NCBI RefSeq assembly: GCF_018390605.1
Contig: NZ_JAHBGD010000002.1
Span: forward strand, 186,001 to 250,000
Origin: Ancylobacter defluvii
GTDB taxonomy: Bacteria > Pseudomonadota > Alphaproteobacteria > Rhizobiales > Xanthobacteraceae
Direction of reading: 5' to 3'
DNA: 64,000 nucleotides
Under the pieces are notes generated by a model. The model had not been told where the DNA came from and did not search any database. It saw only the letters and a program-made list of their open reading frames with translations. Below are positions 1 to 8,727 of this stretch, piece after piece. The translations under genes were made by a program, and so were the position numbers. How positions within the stretch are numbered: the stretch's first letter is position 1; each line of letters starts with the position of its first letter.

Positions 1-519
1 CTGGTGGGGAGCTATGTCGAGATCATCCGCAACACCCCGCTGCTTGTGCAGGTGTTCATCGTCTATTTCGGCATCGCCACCCTCGGCGTGCGCGTCTCGG
101 CGAACACCGCGGCGGTGGTCGCGCTGGTGGTCAATGTCGGCGCCTATACCTGCGAGATCGTGCGCGCCGGCCTCGAATCCGTGCACAAGTCGCAGCTGGA
201 GGCCGCCGATTGTCTCGGGCTCTCCAAGCCGCAGATCTACTGGCACGTCGTCATCCGCCCGGCCATCGAACGGGTCTATCCGGCGCTCACCAGCCAGTAT
301 GTGCTGCTGATGCTGGCCTCATCGATCACCTCACAAATCTCCGCGGAAGAGCTGACGGCGGTCGCCAACCGTATCCAGTCCGACACCTTCCGCTCCTTCG
401 AGACCTACATCGTCGTCGGCATCATCTATCTCGCTTTGTCTTTCGTTGTGCGCATCGCGCTCTGGCTGTTCGGCCTCGCGGTCTTCGTGCGCAAACGCAA
501 GCTCGGCACGGCGCTGTGA
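1..519 (+). CDS. Amino-acid-type ABC transporter permease (5' end missing)
   Basis: Inner-membrane permease of a polar-amino-acid-type (HisM/GlnP) ABC importer. The open frame runs in from the left edge, so the N-terminus lies outside the window; about 172 residues remain. The visible part has the EAA loop that docks on the ATPase (EAADCLGLSKPQIYWHVVIR, around residues 70-90 of the fragment) and hydrophobic segments on both sides. It ends 10 nt before a second permease, followed by the ATPase and binding protein, so it is one of two permeases of a single importer. The substrate cannot be read from the protein; the downstream dehydrogenase and UxaA-type dehydratase suggest a sugar acid or hydroxy acid rather than an amino acid. 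Confidence 0.9.
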   Translation: MVGSYVEIIRNTPLLVQVFIVYFGIATLGVRVSANTAAVVALVVNVGAYTCEIVRAGLESVHKSQLEAADCLGLSKPQIYWHVVIRPAIERVYPALTSQYVLLMLASSITSQISAEELTAVANRIQSDTFRSFETYIVVGIIYLALSFVVRIALWLFGLAVFVRKRKLGTAL

Positions 520-529
520 GGGTCTGATC

Positions 530-1166
530 ATGCCGAGTTTCAGCCTCGTACATCTCGAATTCCTCGGTTGGGCGGCCATGTGGACGCTCGGCCTGTCCGC
601 CATCGCCTTCGTTGGCGGCGGCCTCGTCGGCTTCGCCGTGGCGCTGATGCGAATCTCGCCGTTCCGTGGGGTGCGCTATGCCGCCATCGTCTACATCCAG
701 GTCGTGCAGGGCACGCCGCTGCTGATCCTGCTGTTCCTGATCTATTTCGGCATCGCCATCGTCGGCTTCCAGGAAGTACCGGCGCTGATCGCTGCCGGCA
801 TCGGCCTGACGATCTATTCCTCCGGATTCCTCGCCGAAATCTGGCGCGGTTGCCTGGAGTCGGTGCCGAAGACCCAGTGGGAAGCCGCCGAATGCCTGGC
901 GCTGACGCCATGGCAGCGCATGACGCGGGTGATCCTGCCGCAGGCGATACGCATCGCCACCCCTCCGACGGTGGGGTTCCTGGTCCAGATCGTCAAGAAC
1001 ACCTCGCTCGCCTCGGTGGTCGGCTTCGTCGAGCTCGCCCAGGCCGGCAAGCTCATCAACAACTCGATCTTCGAGCCCTTCACCGTCTTCATGGTCGTGG
1101 CGGCGATCTATTTCGCGATCTGCTTCCCGCTCTCGACCTGGAGCCGGCGGCTGGAAAGGAAGCTCA

Positions 1167-1183
<17 letters not shown>
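530..1183 (+). CDS. Amino-acid-type ABC transporter permease
   Basis: Second permease of the importer, 217 residues, with about five hydrophobic segments and the EAA loop motif (EAAECLALTPWQRMTRVILP). I start it at the ATG at 530 because GAGGG lies 7 nt upstream and the protein then begins in front of the first membrane helix; the frame is open further upstream but overlaps the preceding permease. Its last 17 nt overlap the ATPase gene, indicating translational coupling. It resembles the first permease in length and topology, as usual for heterodimeric HisQ/HisM-type transporters. Confidence 0.92.
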
Positions 1184-1895
<712 letters not shown>

Positions 1896-1947
1896 CATTC
1901 ACCGCTGCCGACGCCACGGCCGCATCAGCAATTCCAGGGAGGAAACC

Positions 1948-2748
1948 ATGAACCGCCGCACATTCCTGACCGCCACCGCACTTGCCGGCCTCGCCGGCTC
2001 CTTCAGCCTCGCGGGGCCGGCCGCCGCCGATACGCTCGACGACATCAAGAAGCGCGGCAAGCTTCTGGTCGCCATCGATCTCGGCTCGCCGCCCTTCGGC
2101 CTCGCCGACGCGCAGATGCAGCCGACCGGCTCCGACGTCGAGAGCGCCCGGCTGCTCGCCGCCGATCTCGGCGTGCCGCTGGAAATCGTGCAGGTGACCA
2201 GCCCCAACCGCGTGCCCTTCCTGCTCACTGGCAAGGCCGACATCGTCATGGCCTCCTTCTCGGTGAACGAGGAGCGCAAGAAGGTGATCGACTTCTCCAA
2301 CGCCTATGGCGTGATCCAGATCGTCGTCGCCGCCCCCAAGGGCACCGCGATCAAGACCATTGACGACCTCGCCGGCAAGCGCATCGGCACCACGCGCGGC
2401 TCGACCAACGACAAGGAAGTCACCTCGCAGATCAAGAACGCCGAAATCGTCCGCTATGACGACGACGCCACCCTGATCACCGCGCTGGTCTCCGGCCAGG
2501 TCGACGTGATGGGTTCCTCGCCGCAGGTGATGGCGGCGGTGAACCAGCGCCGCCCGAACGATCCGCTTGAGACCAAGATCATCCTGAAGACCAATCCTTA
2601 CGCCATCGGCCTGCGCAAGGGCGACGAGGCGCTGCGCACCCGTTTGAACGAGTGGATCGCCAAGGACCTCGCCAGCGGCAAGCTGCGCGAGATCTACGTG
2701 AAGTACAACGGCGTGCCGCTGCCGGATACCCTGCCGGCGACCAACTGA
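1948..2748 (+). CDS. Amino-acid-type ABC transporter substrate-binding protein
   Basis: Periplasmic binding protein of the family 3 (SBP_bac_3) type, 266 residues. The N-terminus (NRRTFLTA, then a hydrophobic run ending AAADT near residue 28) has a twin-arginine look, so Tat export is possible though not proven. The mature part opens with the family pattern ...IKKRGKLLVAID..PPFG. GGAGG lies 6 nt before the ATG. It closes the transporter operon; a strong hairpin (2762-2806) follows directly, which may set its expression apart from the downstream catabolic genes. Confidence 0.92.
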   Translation: MNRRTFLTATALAGLAGSFSLAGPAAADTLDDIKKRGKLLVAIDLGSPPFGLADAQMQPTGSDVESARLLAADLGVPLEIVQVTSPNRVPFLLTGKADIVMASFSVNEERKKVIDFSNAYGVIQIVVAAPKGTAIKTIDDLAGKRIGTTRGSTNDKEVTSQIKNAEIVRYDDDATLITALVSGQVDVMGSSPQVMAAVNQRRPNDPLETKIILKTNPYAIGLRKGDEALRTRLNEWIAKDLASGKLREIYVKYNGVPLPDTLPATN

Positions 2749-2761
2749 CGAGCCTCCCGAC

Positions 2762-2806
2762 TGCGGCCCGGCGACCCGGGCGACGAGCTCCCCAAGCCGG
2801 GCCGCA
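2762..2806 (+). terminator. Strong hairpin between transporter and catabolic genes
   Basis: Perfect 11-bp inverted repeat: TGCGGCCCGGC at 2762-2772 and its reverse complement at 2796-2806, with a 23-nt loop, followed by the pyrimidine run TCTTCTTCT. It can act as an intrinsic terminator, partial attenuator or 3' mRNA stabiliser after the binding-protein gene. Which of these applies cannot be told from sequence. Confidence 0.6.
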
Positions 2807-2858
2807 TCTTCTTCTAGCCTTCTCTTTGGCAAATGCCTGCTCTGGAAAGCGTGCTGCG

Positions 2859-3869
2859 ATGAAAGCCCTGATCTGCGATGAACCCGGCCGCCTGTCGGTC
2901 ATCAGCCGTCCCGAGCCGGTGCCGGGTCCGGGCGAGGCGCTGATCCGCATCCGTCGTGTCGGCATCTGCGGCACGGACTTTCACATATACAAGGGCCAGC
3001 ACCCTTTCCTCGCCTATCCGCGCGTCATGGGCCACGAGCTCTCCGGCACGGTGGAGAGCGCACCGGAAGGCAGCGGACTGACCAATGGCCAGAACGTCTA
3101 CATCGTGCCGTACCTGTCCTGCGGCACCTGCCACGCCTGCCGCAAGGGCGTGAACAATGCCTGCATGAACATCAATGTGCTCGGCGTGCATCGCGACGGC
3201 GGCATGGCGGAATTCCTCTGCGTGCCGGTCGGCAATGTCGTGCCCGCCGGCACCGCCTCACTCGATGAGGCGGCGATGATCGAGTTCCTCGCCATCGGCG
3301 CCCATGGCGTGAAGCGCGGCGGCATCACCGCCGACGACCGCGTGCTGGTGGTCGGCTCCGGCCCGATCGGCATGTCGGCGATCATCTTCGCCAAGGCGCG
3401 CGGCGCTCATGTCACGGTGATGGACCTGCGCGAGGACCGCATCGCCTTCACCATCAACGAGCTCGGCGCCGACCAGATGCTGATCGCCGACGCGCAGGCC
3501 GAAGAGACCGCCAAGCGCCTGACCAGCGGCGATTTCTACGACGTGGTGATCGACGCCACCGGCAATGCGGCGGCGATGCAGCGGGGCTTCGGCTTCCTCG
3601 CCCATGCCGGCCGCTATGTGCTGGTGAGCGTGGTACGCACCGACATCACCTTCTCCGACCCGGAATTCCACAAGCGCGAGGCGACCCTCTTCGCCAGCCG
3701 CAACGCCCAGGCGGACGATTTCGCCGAGGTGGTGCGGCAGATGGAGGCCGGCAAGGTGCCGACCCGCGCGCTCAACACCCATCGCGGCCCGCTCACAGAT
3801 GGCCCGGCGCTGTTCGACGCCTGGCTGAAGCCGGAAGCCGGCGTCATCAAGGCGATATTGGAAGTCTGA
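2859..3869 (+). CDS. Zinc-dependent sugar-acid dehydrogenase (MDR family)
   Basis: Medium-chain NAD(P)-dependent dehydrogenase, 336 residues. Catalytic zinc site: GICGTDFH and GHE near the start of the fold. Structural zinc: the four-cysteine lobe CGTCHACRKGVNNAC. Rossmann segment: VLVVGSGPIGMSA. Size and pattern resemble the LgoD/RspB group (L-galactonate or L-gulonate 5-dehydrogenase), which oxidises hexonates to keto-uronates. It lies 4 nt before a UxaA-type dehydratase, which fits a hexonate route to 2-keto-3-deoxygluconate; the reductase (UxaB) needed between tagaturonate and altronate is not in the window. The ATG at 2859 is chosen from the conserved MKALICDEPG start; its ribosome site is weak. 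Substrate is inference. Confidence 0.82.
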   Translation: MKALICDEPGRLSVISRPEPVPGPGEALIRIRRVGICGTDFHIYKGQHPFLAYPRVMGHELSGTVESAPEGSGLTNGQNVYIVPYLSCGTCHACRKGVNNACMNINVLGVHRDGGMAEFLCVPVGNVVPAGTASLDEAAMIEFLAIGAHGVKRGGITADDRVLVVGSGPIGMSAIIFAKARGAHVTVMDLREDRIAFTINELGADQMLIADAQAEETAKRLTSGDFYDVVIDATGNAAAMQRGFGFLAHAGRYVLVSVVRTDITFSDPEFHKREATLFASRNAQADDFAEVVRQMEAGKVPTRALNTHRGPLTDGPALFDAWLKPEAGVIKAILEV

Positions 3870-3873
3870 ACCG

Positions 3874-5397
3874 ATGATCGCCCCGCGCATCCTTCGTCTC
3901 AACGACGCCGACAACGTCATCATCGCGGTCGACAAGCTCGCCGCGGGTGCGGAGCTGCCCGAAGGCGTCATGGCTGGCCGAACGATCCCCAAGGGCCACA
4001 AGGTCGCCTCGCGCCCCATTCCCAAGGGCGAGGCGATCCGCAAGTTCGGCCAGGTCATCGGCTTTGCCGGCATCGACATCCCGGCCGGCGAGTGGGTGCA
4101 CGAGCACAATGTCGTGCTGCACGATTTCGAGCGCGACTACGCCTTCGCCACAGAAGCCAAGCCGGATACCGGCCTGCTGCCCGGCGAGATGCCGGCCACC
4201 TTCGAGGGCTTCCGCCGCGCCGACGGGCGGGTCGGCACCCGCAACTATATCGGCATCCTCTCCTCGGTGAACTGCTCGGCGACGGTGGCCGACTTCATCG
4301 CCGACGCCGTGACCCGCTCAGGCATTCTCGCCGATTACCCGAACATCGACGGCGTGGTCGCCTTCACCCACGGCACCGGCTGCGGCATGGCCTCGAAGGG
4401 CGAGGAGTTCGACATACTGGCCCGCACCCAGTGGGGTTATGCCAGCCACCCGAACTTCGCCTCGATACTGGTCGTGGGTCTCGGTTGCGAAGTGTTCCAG
4501 ATCCCGCGGATGATGAAGGAATACGGCATCGTCGAGGGGCCGCATTTCCAGACCCTGACCATTCAGGAGAGCGGCGGCACCCGCAAGTCGATAGAGGCTG
4601 GTGTCAGCAAAATCAAAGAGATGCTGACCGATGCTAATGCGGTCGGCCGTACCACGGTACCCGCTTCCGAGCTGACGCTCGCCCTGCAATGCGGCGGCTC
4701 GGACGGCTATTCCGGCCTCACCGCCAATCCGGCGCTGGGGGCGGCGGTCGACCTCTTGGTGCGCCACGGCGGCACCGCCATCCTCTCGGAGACGCCGGAG
4801 ATCTTCGGCGCCGAACACCTGCTCACCCGCCGCGCCGAGAGCGAGGAAGTCGGTCGCAAGATCGTCGATCTCATTGATTGGTGGACGGAATATGCCGCGC
4901 GCACCGGCGGCGAATTGAACAACAACCCCTCCCCCGGCAACAAGGCGGGCGGGCTTACCACCATTCTGGAGAAGTCGCTGGGCGCGGTGGCCAAGGGCGG
5001 CACCTCGACGCTGCGCGGCGTCTATCGCTATGCCGAGAAGATCGATCGCAAGGGTTTCGTCTACATGGACACCCCCGGCTACGACCCGGTCGCCGCGACC
5101 GGTCAGGTGGCCGGTGGGGCCAATATGTTGTGCTTCACCACCGGGCGCGGCTCGGCCTATGGCTGCAAGCCGACCCCCTCTGTGAAGCTCGCGACGAACT
5201 CCGACCTCTTCGCCCGGATGGAAGAGGACATGGACATCAACTGCGGCGACATCATCGATGGCGTCTCCATCGAGGAAAAGGGCCGGGAGATTTTCCAGCT
5301 GGTGCTGGACATCGCTTCGGGCCGCCGCTCGAAATCGGAGATGCTCGGCTATGGCCGCAACGAGTTCGTGCCCTGGCAGATCGGCGCGGTGATGTAG
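3874..5397 (+). CDS. uxaA: Altronate/galactarate-type dehydratase (UxaA family)
   Basis: Sugar-acid dehydratase of the UxaA/GarD family, 507 residues, the usual full length for altronate dehydratase. The N-terminal 90 residues form the SAF domain (PKGHKVASRPIPKGEAI, HVHN-like HEHNVVLHDF); the rest is the D-galactarate dehydratase/altronate hydrolase domain with GRVGTRNYI, THGTGCGM, LQCGGSDGYSG and TPGYDPVAATGQVAGG. UxaA converts D-altronate to 2-keto-3-deoxy-D-gluconate; GarD does the equivalent on galactarate. Length and the N-terminal SAF arrangement favour UxaA, but substrate is not proven. It follows the zinc dehydrogenase with a 4-nt gap and ends the operon. Confidence 0.85.
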   Translation: MIAPRILRLNDADNVIIAVDKLAAGAELPEGVMAGRTIPKGHKVASRPIPKGEAIRKFGQVIGFAGIDIPAGEWVHEHNVVLHDFERDYAFATEAKPDTGLLPGEMPATFEGFRRADGRVGTRNYIGILSSVNCSATVADFIADAVTRSGILADYPNIDGVVAFTHGTGCGMASKGEEFDILARTQWGYASHPNFASILVVGLGCEVFQIPRMMKEYGIVEGPHFQTLTIQESGGTRKSIEAGVSKIKEMLTDANAVGRTTVPASELTLALQCGGSDGYSGLTANPALGAAVDLLVRHGGTAILSETPEIFGAEHLLTRRAESEEVGRKIVDLIDWWTEYAARTGGELNNNPSPGNKAGGLTTILEKSLGAVAKGGTSTLRGVYRYAEKIDRKGFVYMDTPGYDPVAATGQVAGGANMLCFTTGRGSAYGCKPTPSVKLATNSDLFARMEEDMDINCGDIIDGVSIEEKGREIFQLVLDIASGRRSKSEMLGYGRNEFVPWQIGAVM

Positions 5398-5405
5398 CGC
5401 CGGCT

Positions 5406-5431
5406 CCGCGGCGGCCGACGCGCCGCCGCGG
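5406..5431 (+). terminator. GC-rich hairpin after the dehydratase gene
   Basis: Perfect 9-bp inverted repeat CCGCGGCGG (5406-5414) and CCGCCGCGG (5423-5431) with an 8-nt loop, 8 nt after the stop codon. No T-tract follows, so it is only a possible terminator or mRNA 3'-end stabiliser. The rest of 5432-5646 shows no recognisable element. Confidence 0.4.
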
Positions 5432-5646
5432 GCCCGCCTATCCGGTTCTCCAGACCCCTCGGCATCCAGGCGTGCCATGCGCCGATAACGCCCATACGCC
5501 CCGCGGTCGCGATATCGTCTCAGCGGATACGGCATTTGACGCCGCCGCGCTGACGGGCATGCTGGTCCGGCGCCGCGCCCGACGGAGCTGTCGATGGTGG
5601 CACGCGCATCGCCGCGAACCGTTCGACCCGCTGGACCGCCGAAACC

Positions 5647-6003
5647 ATGGCCTCGCTCTCCATCCGTATCGACCTCGATCCCGACGGCCGCATCGGGCCC
5701 GGCAAGATCGCCCTGCTGGAGGCCATCGTCCGCACCGGCTCGATCTCCGCCGGCGGCCGCGCCATGGAAATGTCCTATCGCCGGGCCTGGGACCTGGTCG
5801 ACGAACTCGGCCGGCTCTTCGGCGAGCCGGTCATCGTCTCGCAGACCGGCGGCAAGCATGGCGGCGGCGCCCGGCTCACCCCGTTCGGCGAACAACTCAT
5901 CGAAAGCTACCGGCTGATCGAACGGCTCGCCACCGCCGCCGCGCAGCCGCATCTCGACGCGCTGCAGGAGCATGCGGCGAAAAGACCGGCCGACGCCGAC
6001 TGA
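5647..6003 (+). CDS. ModE-like winged-helix DNA-binding protein
   Basis: 118-residue protein matching the N-terminal winged helix-turn-helix of molybdate regulators: ...GRIGPGKIALLEAIVRTGSISAGGRAMEMSYRRAWDLVDEL..LF....V....GGKHGGGARLTPFG. Full-length ModE adds two molybdate-binding MOP domains after residue 120; these are absent, so it cannot sense molybdate the way E. coli ModE does. Stand-alone versions are common in Alphaproteobacteria. No molybdate transport genes lie nearby, so the target is unknown. The ATG at 5647 has no clear ribosome site; a start slightly downstream would remove conserved residues. Confidence 0.8.
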   Translation: MASLSIRIDLDPDGRIGPGKIALLEAIVRTGSISAGGRAMEMSYRRAWDLVDELGRLFGEPVIVSQTGGKHGGGARLTPFGEQLIESYRLIERLATAAAQPHLDALQEHAAKRPADAD

Positions 6004-6236
6004 TCGGAACGCGGGACGAACGTGCGGCAACGGCCGACGGCGCGCAGACATCACGCGAACCACACACGAACAACCGCTGTCGATCCGCACTTTATGTTGC
6101 GCCGCATGAAAAAATTTTGTTGGCCGGCTGAGAACTCTCCTTTTTTCTTCTTTTCACTACGCCGATCTACCTCCAAGATAAGTAATGTCGTCTGTAGGCG
6201 TGAGCTGCGGCAAGTCTGGCGTTCCGAGAGGTTGGC
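6004..6236 (+). promoter_or_regulatory. AT-rich upstream region of the DUF3300 gene
   Basis: 233 nt without a gene, clearly richer in A/T than the surroundings between about 6095 and 6190, including AAAAAATTTT-like and CCTTTTTTCTTCTTTTC runs. This is the likely promoter region of the exported DUF3300/DUF2950 gene pair; I cannot place -35 and -10 boxes with confidence. Confidence 0.4.
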
Positions 6237-7628
6237 ATGAATTGGGATTCGAAGGGTCTGCTGAGGTCCGCCGTCCCGGTGGCATTTCTCGCTTCAATCC
6301 TTCTCTGTTCAGGCATCCCGCACGAAGCGCGGGCCCAGGACGCCTCATCAACCGCACCGGCCGTGCCGGCTGCACCCGCGGCCACCGCACCGGATGCGAG
6401 CTTCACCCAGGAAGAGCTGCGCAAGCTGCTCGCGCCCTACGCGCTTTATCCCGATGACCTTCTCGCCCAGTTGCTGCCGTCCTGCGCCTATCCCATAGAG
6501 ATCGTCCAGTCGGCACGCTGGCTCGACAAAAACAAGGACGCCGTGGCGAAGGGCGACTTCAGCGGTCTCGATACCCAATCATGGCAACCCTCCGTCATCG
6601 CATTGACGCGGTTTCCCCAGGTGATCGCCAAGCTCAACGAGGATCTCGACGCCACCACCGACCTCGGCGACGCGTTCGTCAACCAGCCGGAGGATGTGGC
6701 CGCCACCATCCAGGCGCTGCGCGGCGAAGCGCAGAAGAGCGGCGCCCTCACCAGCACGCCGCAGCAGCGCGTCACCGTCGAGGCCCAGGGCGGCACCGAC
6801 TACATCGTCATCGAGCCGACCGAACCCGGCGTGATCTATGTGCCGAGCTACGATCCCGCCGTGGTGTATGAAACCGGTGTATCCCCCCTCGCCTCCGGCG
6901 TGATCGGCTTCGGCCTCGGCGTCGCGGTCGGCGCGGTGGTCGACAATGCCTGGGACTGGGGACGCGGGTGGGTCTATCCGCCGCGCTGGCCCGGCTATCC
7001 CGGCTACCGGCCCGGCGGCAACATCAACATCGGCAACGACATCAATATCGGCAACGGCAATACCCGGCCGTGGCGGCCGGACGCGGACCGCTACCGCCCC
7101 GGCCAGGGAAGCAAGCCGGGGCTCGCCAAGCCCGGCAACCGCCCAGGCAACCGACCCGGCGCGGGATCGCGGCCGGAGGTGGGCGGGATTGATCGACCGG
7201 GTGGGATCGATCGCCCCGGCGCGGGCAACCGCCCTGGCGGCGGTGTCGGACCGGGCGGAGGCGACCGGCCGAATATCGGCGGGCCGGGACGCCCCGATGG
7301 CGGCCGAGCCGACATCGGCCGGCCCGGCGGCCCGGAACGGCCGGCCGCAGGGCGCCCCGACGCGGCAGGAAGACCTTCCGCGCCTTCCGCCCGCCCGGCG
7401 CGCCCCGCACCGACCCAGAGGCCGAGCGCCGCGAGCCGTCCCTCGCCGAAGGCGGCGGCGCGGCCAAACGCCTTTGGCGATGTGCGCGCCGGTGGCGGCG
7501 CGCACGGCTATGCGCAGCGCGGCAGCGTCAGCCGCCAGTCGGTGGCGCGGCCGCCGGCGCGCGGTGGTGGCGGCCGCCACGGCGGCGGAGGCGGAGGCGG
7601 TCCCGGCGGCGGCGGTCACAGACGGTGA
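6237..7628 (+). CDS. Exported DUF3300 protein with Gly/Pro/Arg-rich tail
   Basis: 463 residues. An N-terminal signal peptide (cleavage near ARAQD, residue 33) is followed by an Ala/Pro linker and a DUF3300 domain (about residues 58-210; LRKLLAPYALYPDDLLAQLLPSCAYPIEIVQSARWL, PEDVAATIQALR, PTEPGVIYVPSYDPAVVY). A short hydrophobic segment follows (about 222-240), then a tail of more than 200 residues made of NRPG, GGIDRPG, GRPD and similar repeats, ending in HGGGGGGGPGGGGHRR. Function of DUF3300 is not established. GAGAGG precedes the ATG at 6237. Its stop overlaps the ribosome site of the DUF2950 gene, a pairing known from other Proteobacteria. Confidence 0.88.
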   Translation: MNWDSKGLLRSAVPVAFLASILLCSGIPHEARAQDASSTAPAVPAAPAATAPDASFTQEELRKLLAPYALYPDDLLAQLLPSCAYPIEIVQSARWLDKNKDAVAKGDFSGLDTQSWQPSVIALTRFPQVIAKLNEDLDATTDLGDAFVNQPEDVAATIQALRGEAQKSGALTSTPQQRVTVEAQGGTDYIVIEPTEPGVIYVPSYDPAVVYETGVSPLASGVIGFGLGVAVGAVVDNAWDWGRGWVYPPRWPGYPGYRPGGNINIGNDINIGNGNTRPWRPDADRYRPGQGSKPGLAKPGNRPGNRPGAGSRPEVGGIDRPGGIDRPGAGNRPGGGVGPGGGDRPNIGGPGRPDGGRADIGRPGGPERPAAGRPDAAGRPSAPSARPARPAPTQRPSAASRPSPKAAARPNAFGDVRAGGGAHGYAQRGSVSRQSVARPPARGGGGRHGGGGGGGPGGGGHRR

Positions 7629-7639
7629 GGGAGGGTGCC

Positions 7640-8554
7640 ATGAGACATTATCGGACGTCGCTGCTCGCAGGCTCCCTCTTCGGCGCCGTGCTCGCCCTGA
7701 CACAGCCACTCGCGGCGCAGCAGAGCTTTCCCACGCCGGAAGCCGCGGCGGCGGCGCTGGTGGAGACCGCACGCCAATCCGGACACGAGCAACTCGACAA
7801 TATCTTCGGATCCGGCGCGAGCGACCTGCTGGTCTCCGGCGACGAGAAAGCCGACCGCCAGCGTCTCGACGCGTTCCTCGACCTCGCCACCAAGGGCGTC
7901 AGCGTCGTCGACGGCCCCGATGGCGAGAAGGTCCTGGCCTTCGGCACGGTGGGCTGGCGTTTCCCGATCCCGCTCAAGCAGACCGGCGGGGCGTGGTCCT
8001 TCGATCTCGCCGCCGGGCGGCAGGAGGTCCTCGACCGCGAGATCGGCCGCAACGAGATCACCGCCATCGGCGCCTGCGCCGACTATGTCGCCGCGCAGAA
8101 GGAGTATTTCGCCTCGCTGCACGACGACCAGCCGGTGCAGCAATATGCCCGCCGCTTCATCAGCACGCCGGGCCGGCATGACGGGCTGTACTGGGCGCCC
8201 GAGACGCCCGACGACCGCAGCCCGCTCGGCGACCGCATCGCCGCGGCGGCCCTGGAGCGTGTCGCCGAGACCGGCAAGCCGCGCGCCTATAATGGCTACA
8301 TCTACCGCATCCTGACCCGGCAGGGGCGGGAGGCACCCGGCGGCGCCTACAGCTATATGGTCAATGGCCGGCTGCTGGCCGGCTTCGCCATGCTGGCCTA
8401 TCCCGAGCGCTGGCAGGAGACCGGCATCATGACCTTCCTGTGCGACCAGCGCGGTCAGGTCTATGAGCGGAATCTCGGCCGGCAGACCGCAAGCGTGGCG
8501 GCGAAGATCGACGTGTTCGATCCCGGCAAGGAGTGGACCCGCGTCGGCGACTAG
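7640..8554 (+). CDS. Exported DUF2950 protein
   Basis: 304 residues counted from the ATG at 7640, preceded by GAGGGAGG; an in-frame GTG at 7625 is less likely. Signal peptide ends near LAAQQ (about residue 25). The body matches DUF2950: FPTPEAAAAALVETAR, LVSGDEKADRQRLDAFLDLA, GTVGWRFPIPLKQTGGAWSF, EILDREIGRNE-like, YVAAQKEYF, and the C-terminal YSYMVNGRLLAGFAMLAYPERW..TGIMTF. Family function is unknown; it is encoded next to DUF3300 proteins, suggesting a shared envelope role. Confidence 0.88.
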   Translation: MRHYRTSLLAGSLFGAVLALTQPLAAQQSFPTPEAAAAALVETARQSGHEQLDNIFGSGASDLLVSGDEKADRQRLDAFLDLATKGVSVVDGPDGEKVLAFGTVGWRFPIPLKQTGGAWSFDLAAGRQEVLDREIGRNEITAIGACADYVAAQKEYFASLHDDQPVQQYARRFISTPGRHDGLYWAPETPDDRSPLGDRIAAAALERVAETGKPRAYNGYIYRILTRQGREAPGGAYSYMVNGRLLAGFAMLAYPERWQETGIMTFLCDQRGQVYERNLGRQTASVAAKIDVFDPGKEWTRVGD

Positions 8555-8727
8555 CGTCTCCTTCGTTTCCCGACCAGCCGTGAGGCGGAGCGATGCGGAA
8601 CGGAGCGCCCTGCCCGCCCTGCCGGTTTCGCATGTCTCGCAGGGATATGAGCGGGAGGCAGCGCGCCGACCGGATACCGGCACCGGCATCGATGCCGGCA
8701 TCGACGCTCATGCGGCGGCGCGGTCGA
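8555..8727. other. Convergent intergenic stretch with a 16-bp palindrome
   Basis: 173 nt between convergent genes. It contains the perfect palindrome CCGGCATC/GATGCCGG at 8683-8698, followed by another GGCATCGACG copy. A perfect palindrome without a loop is a poor hairpin, so calling it a terminator would be a guess. Confidence 0.3.
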
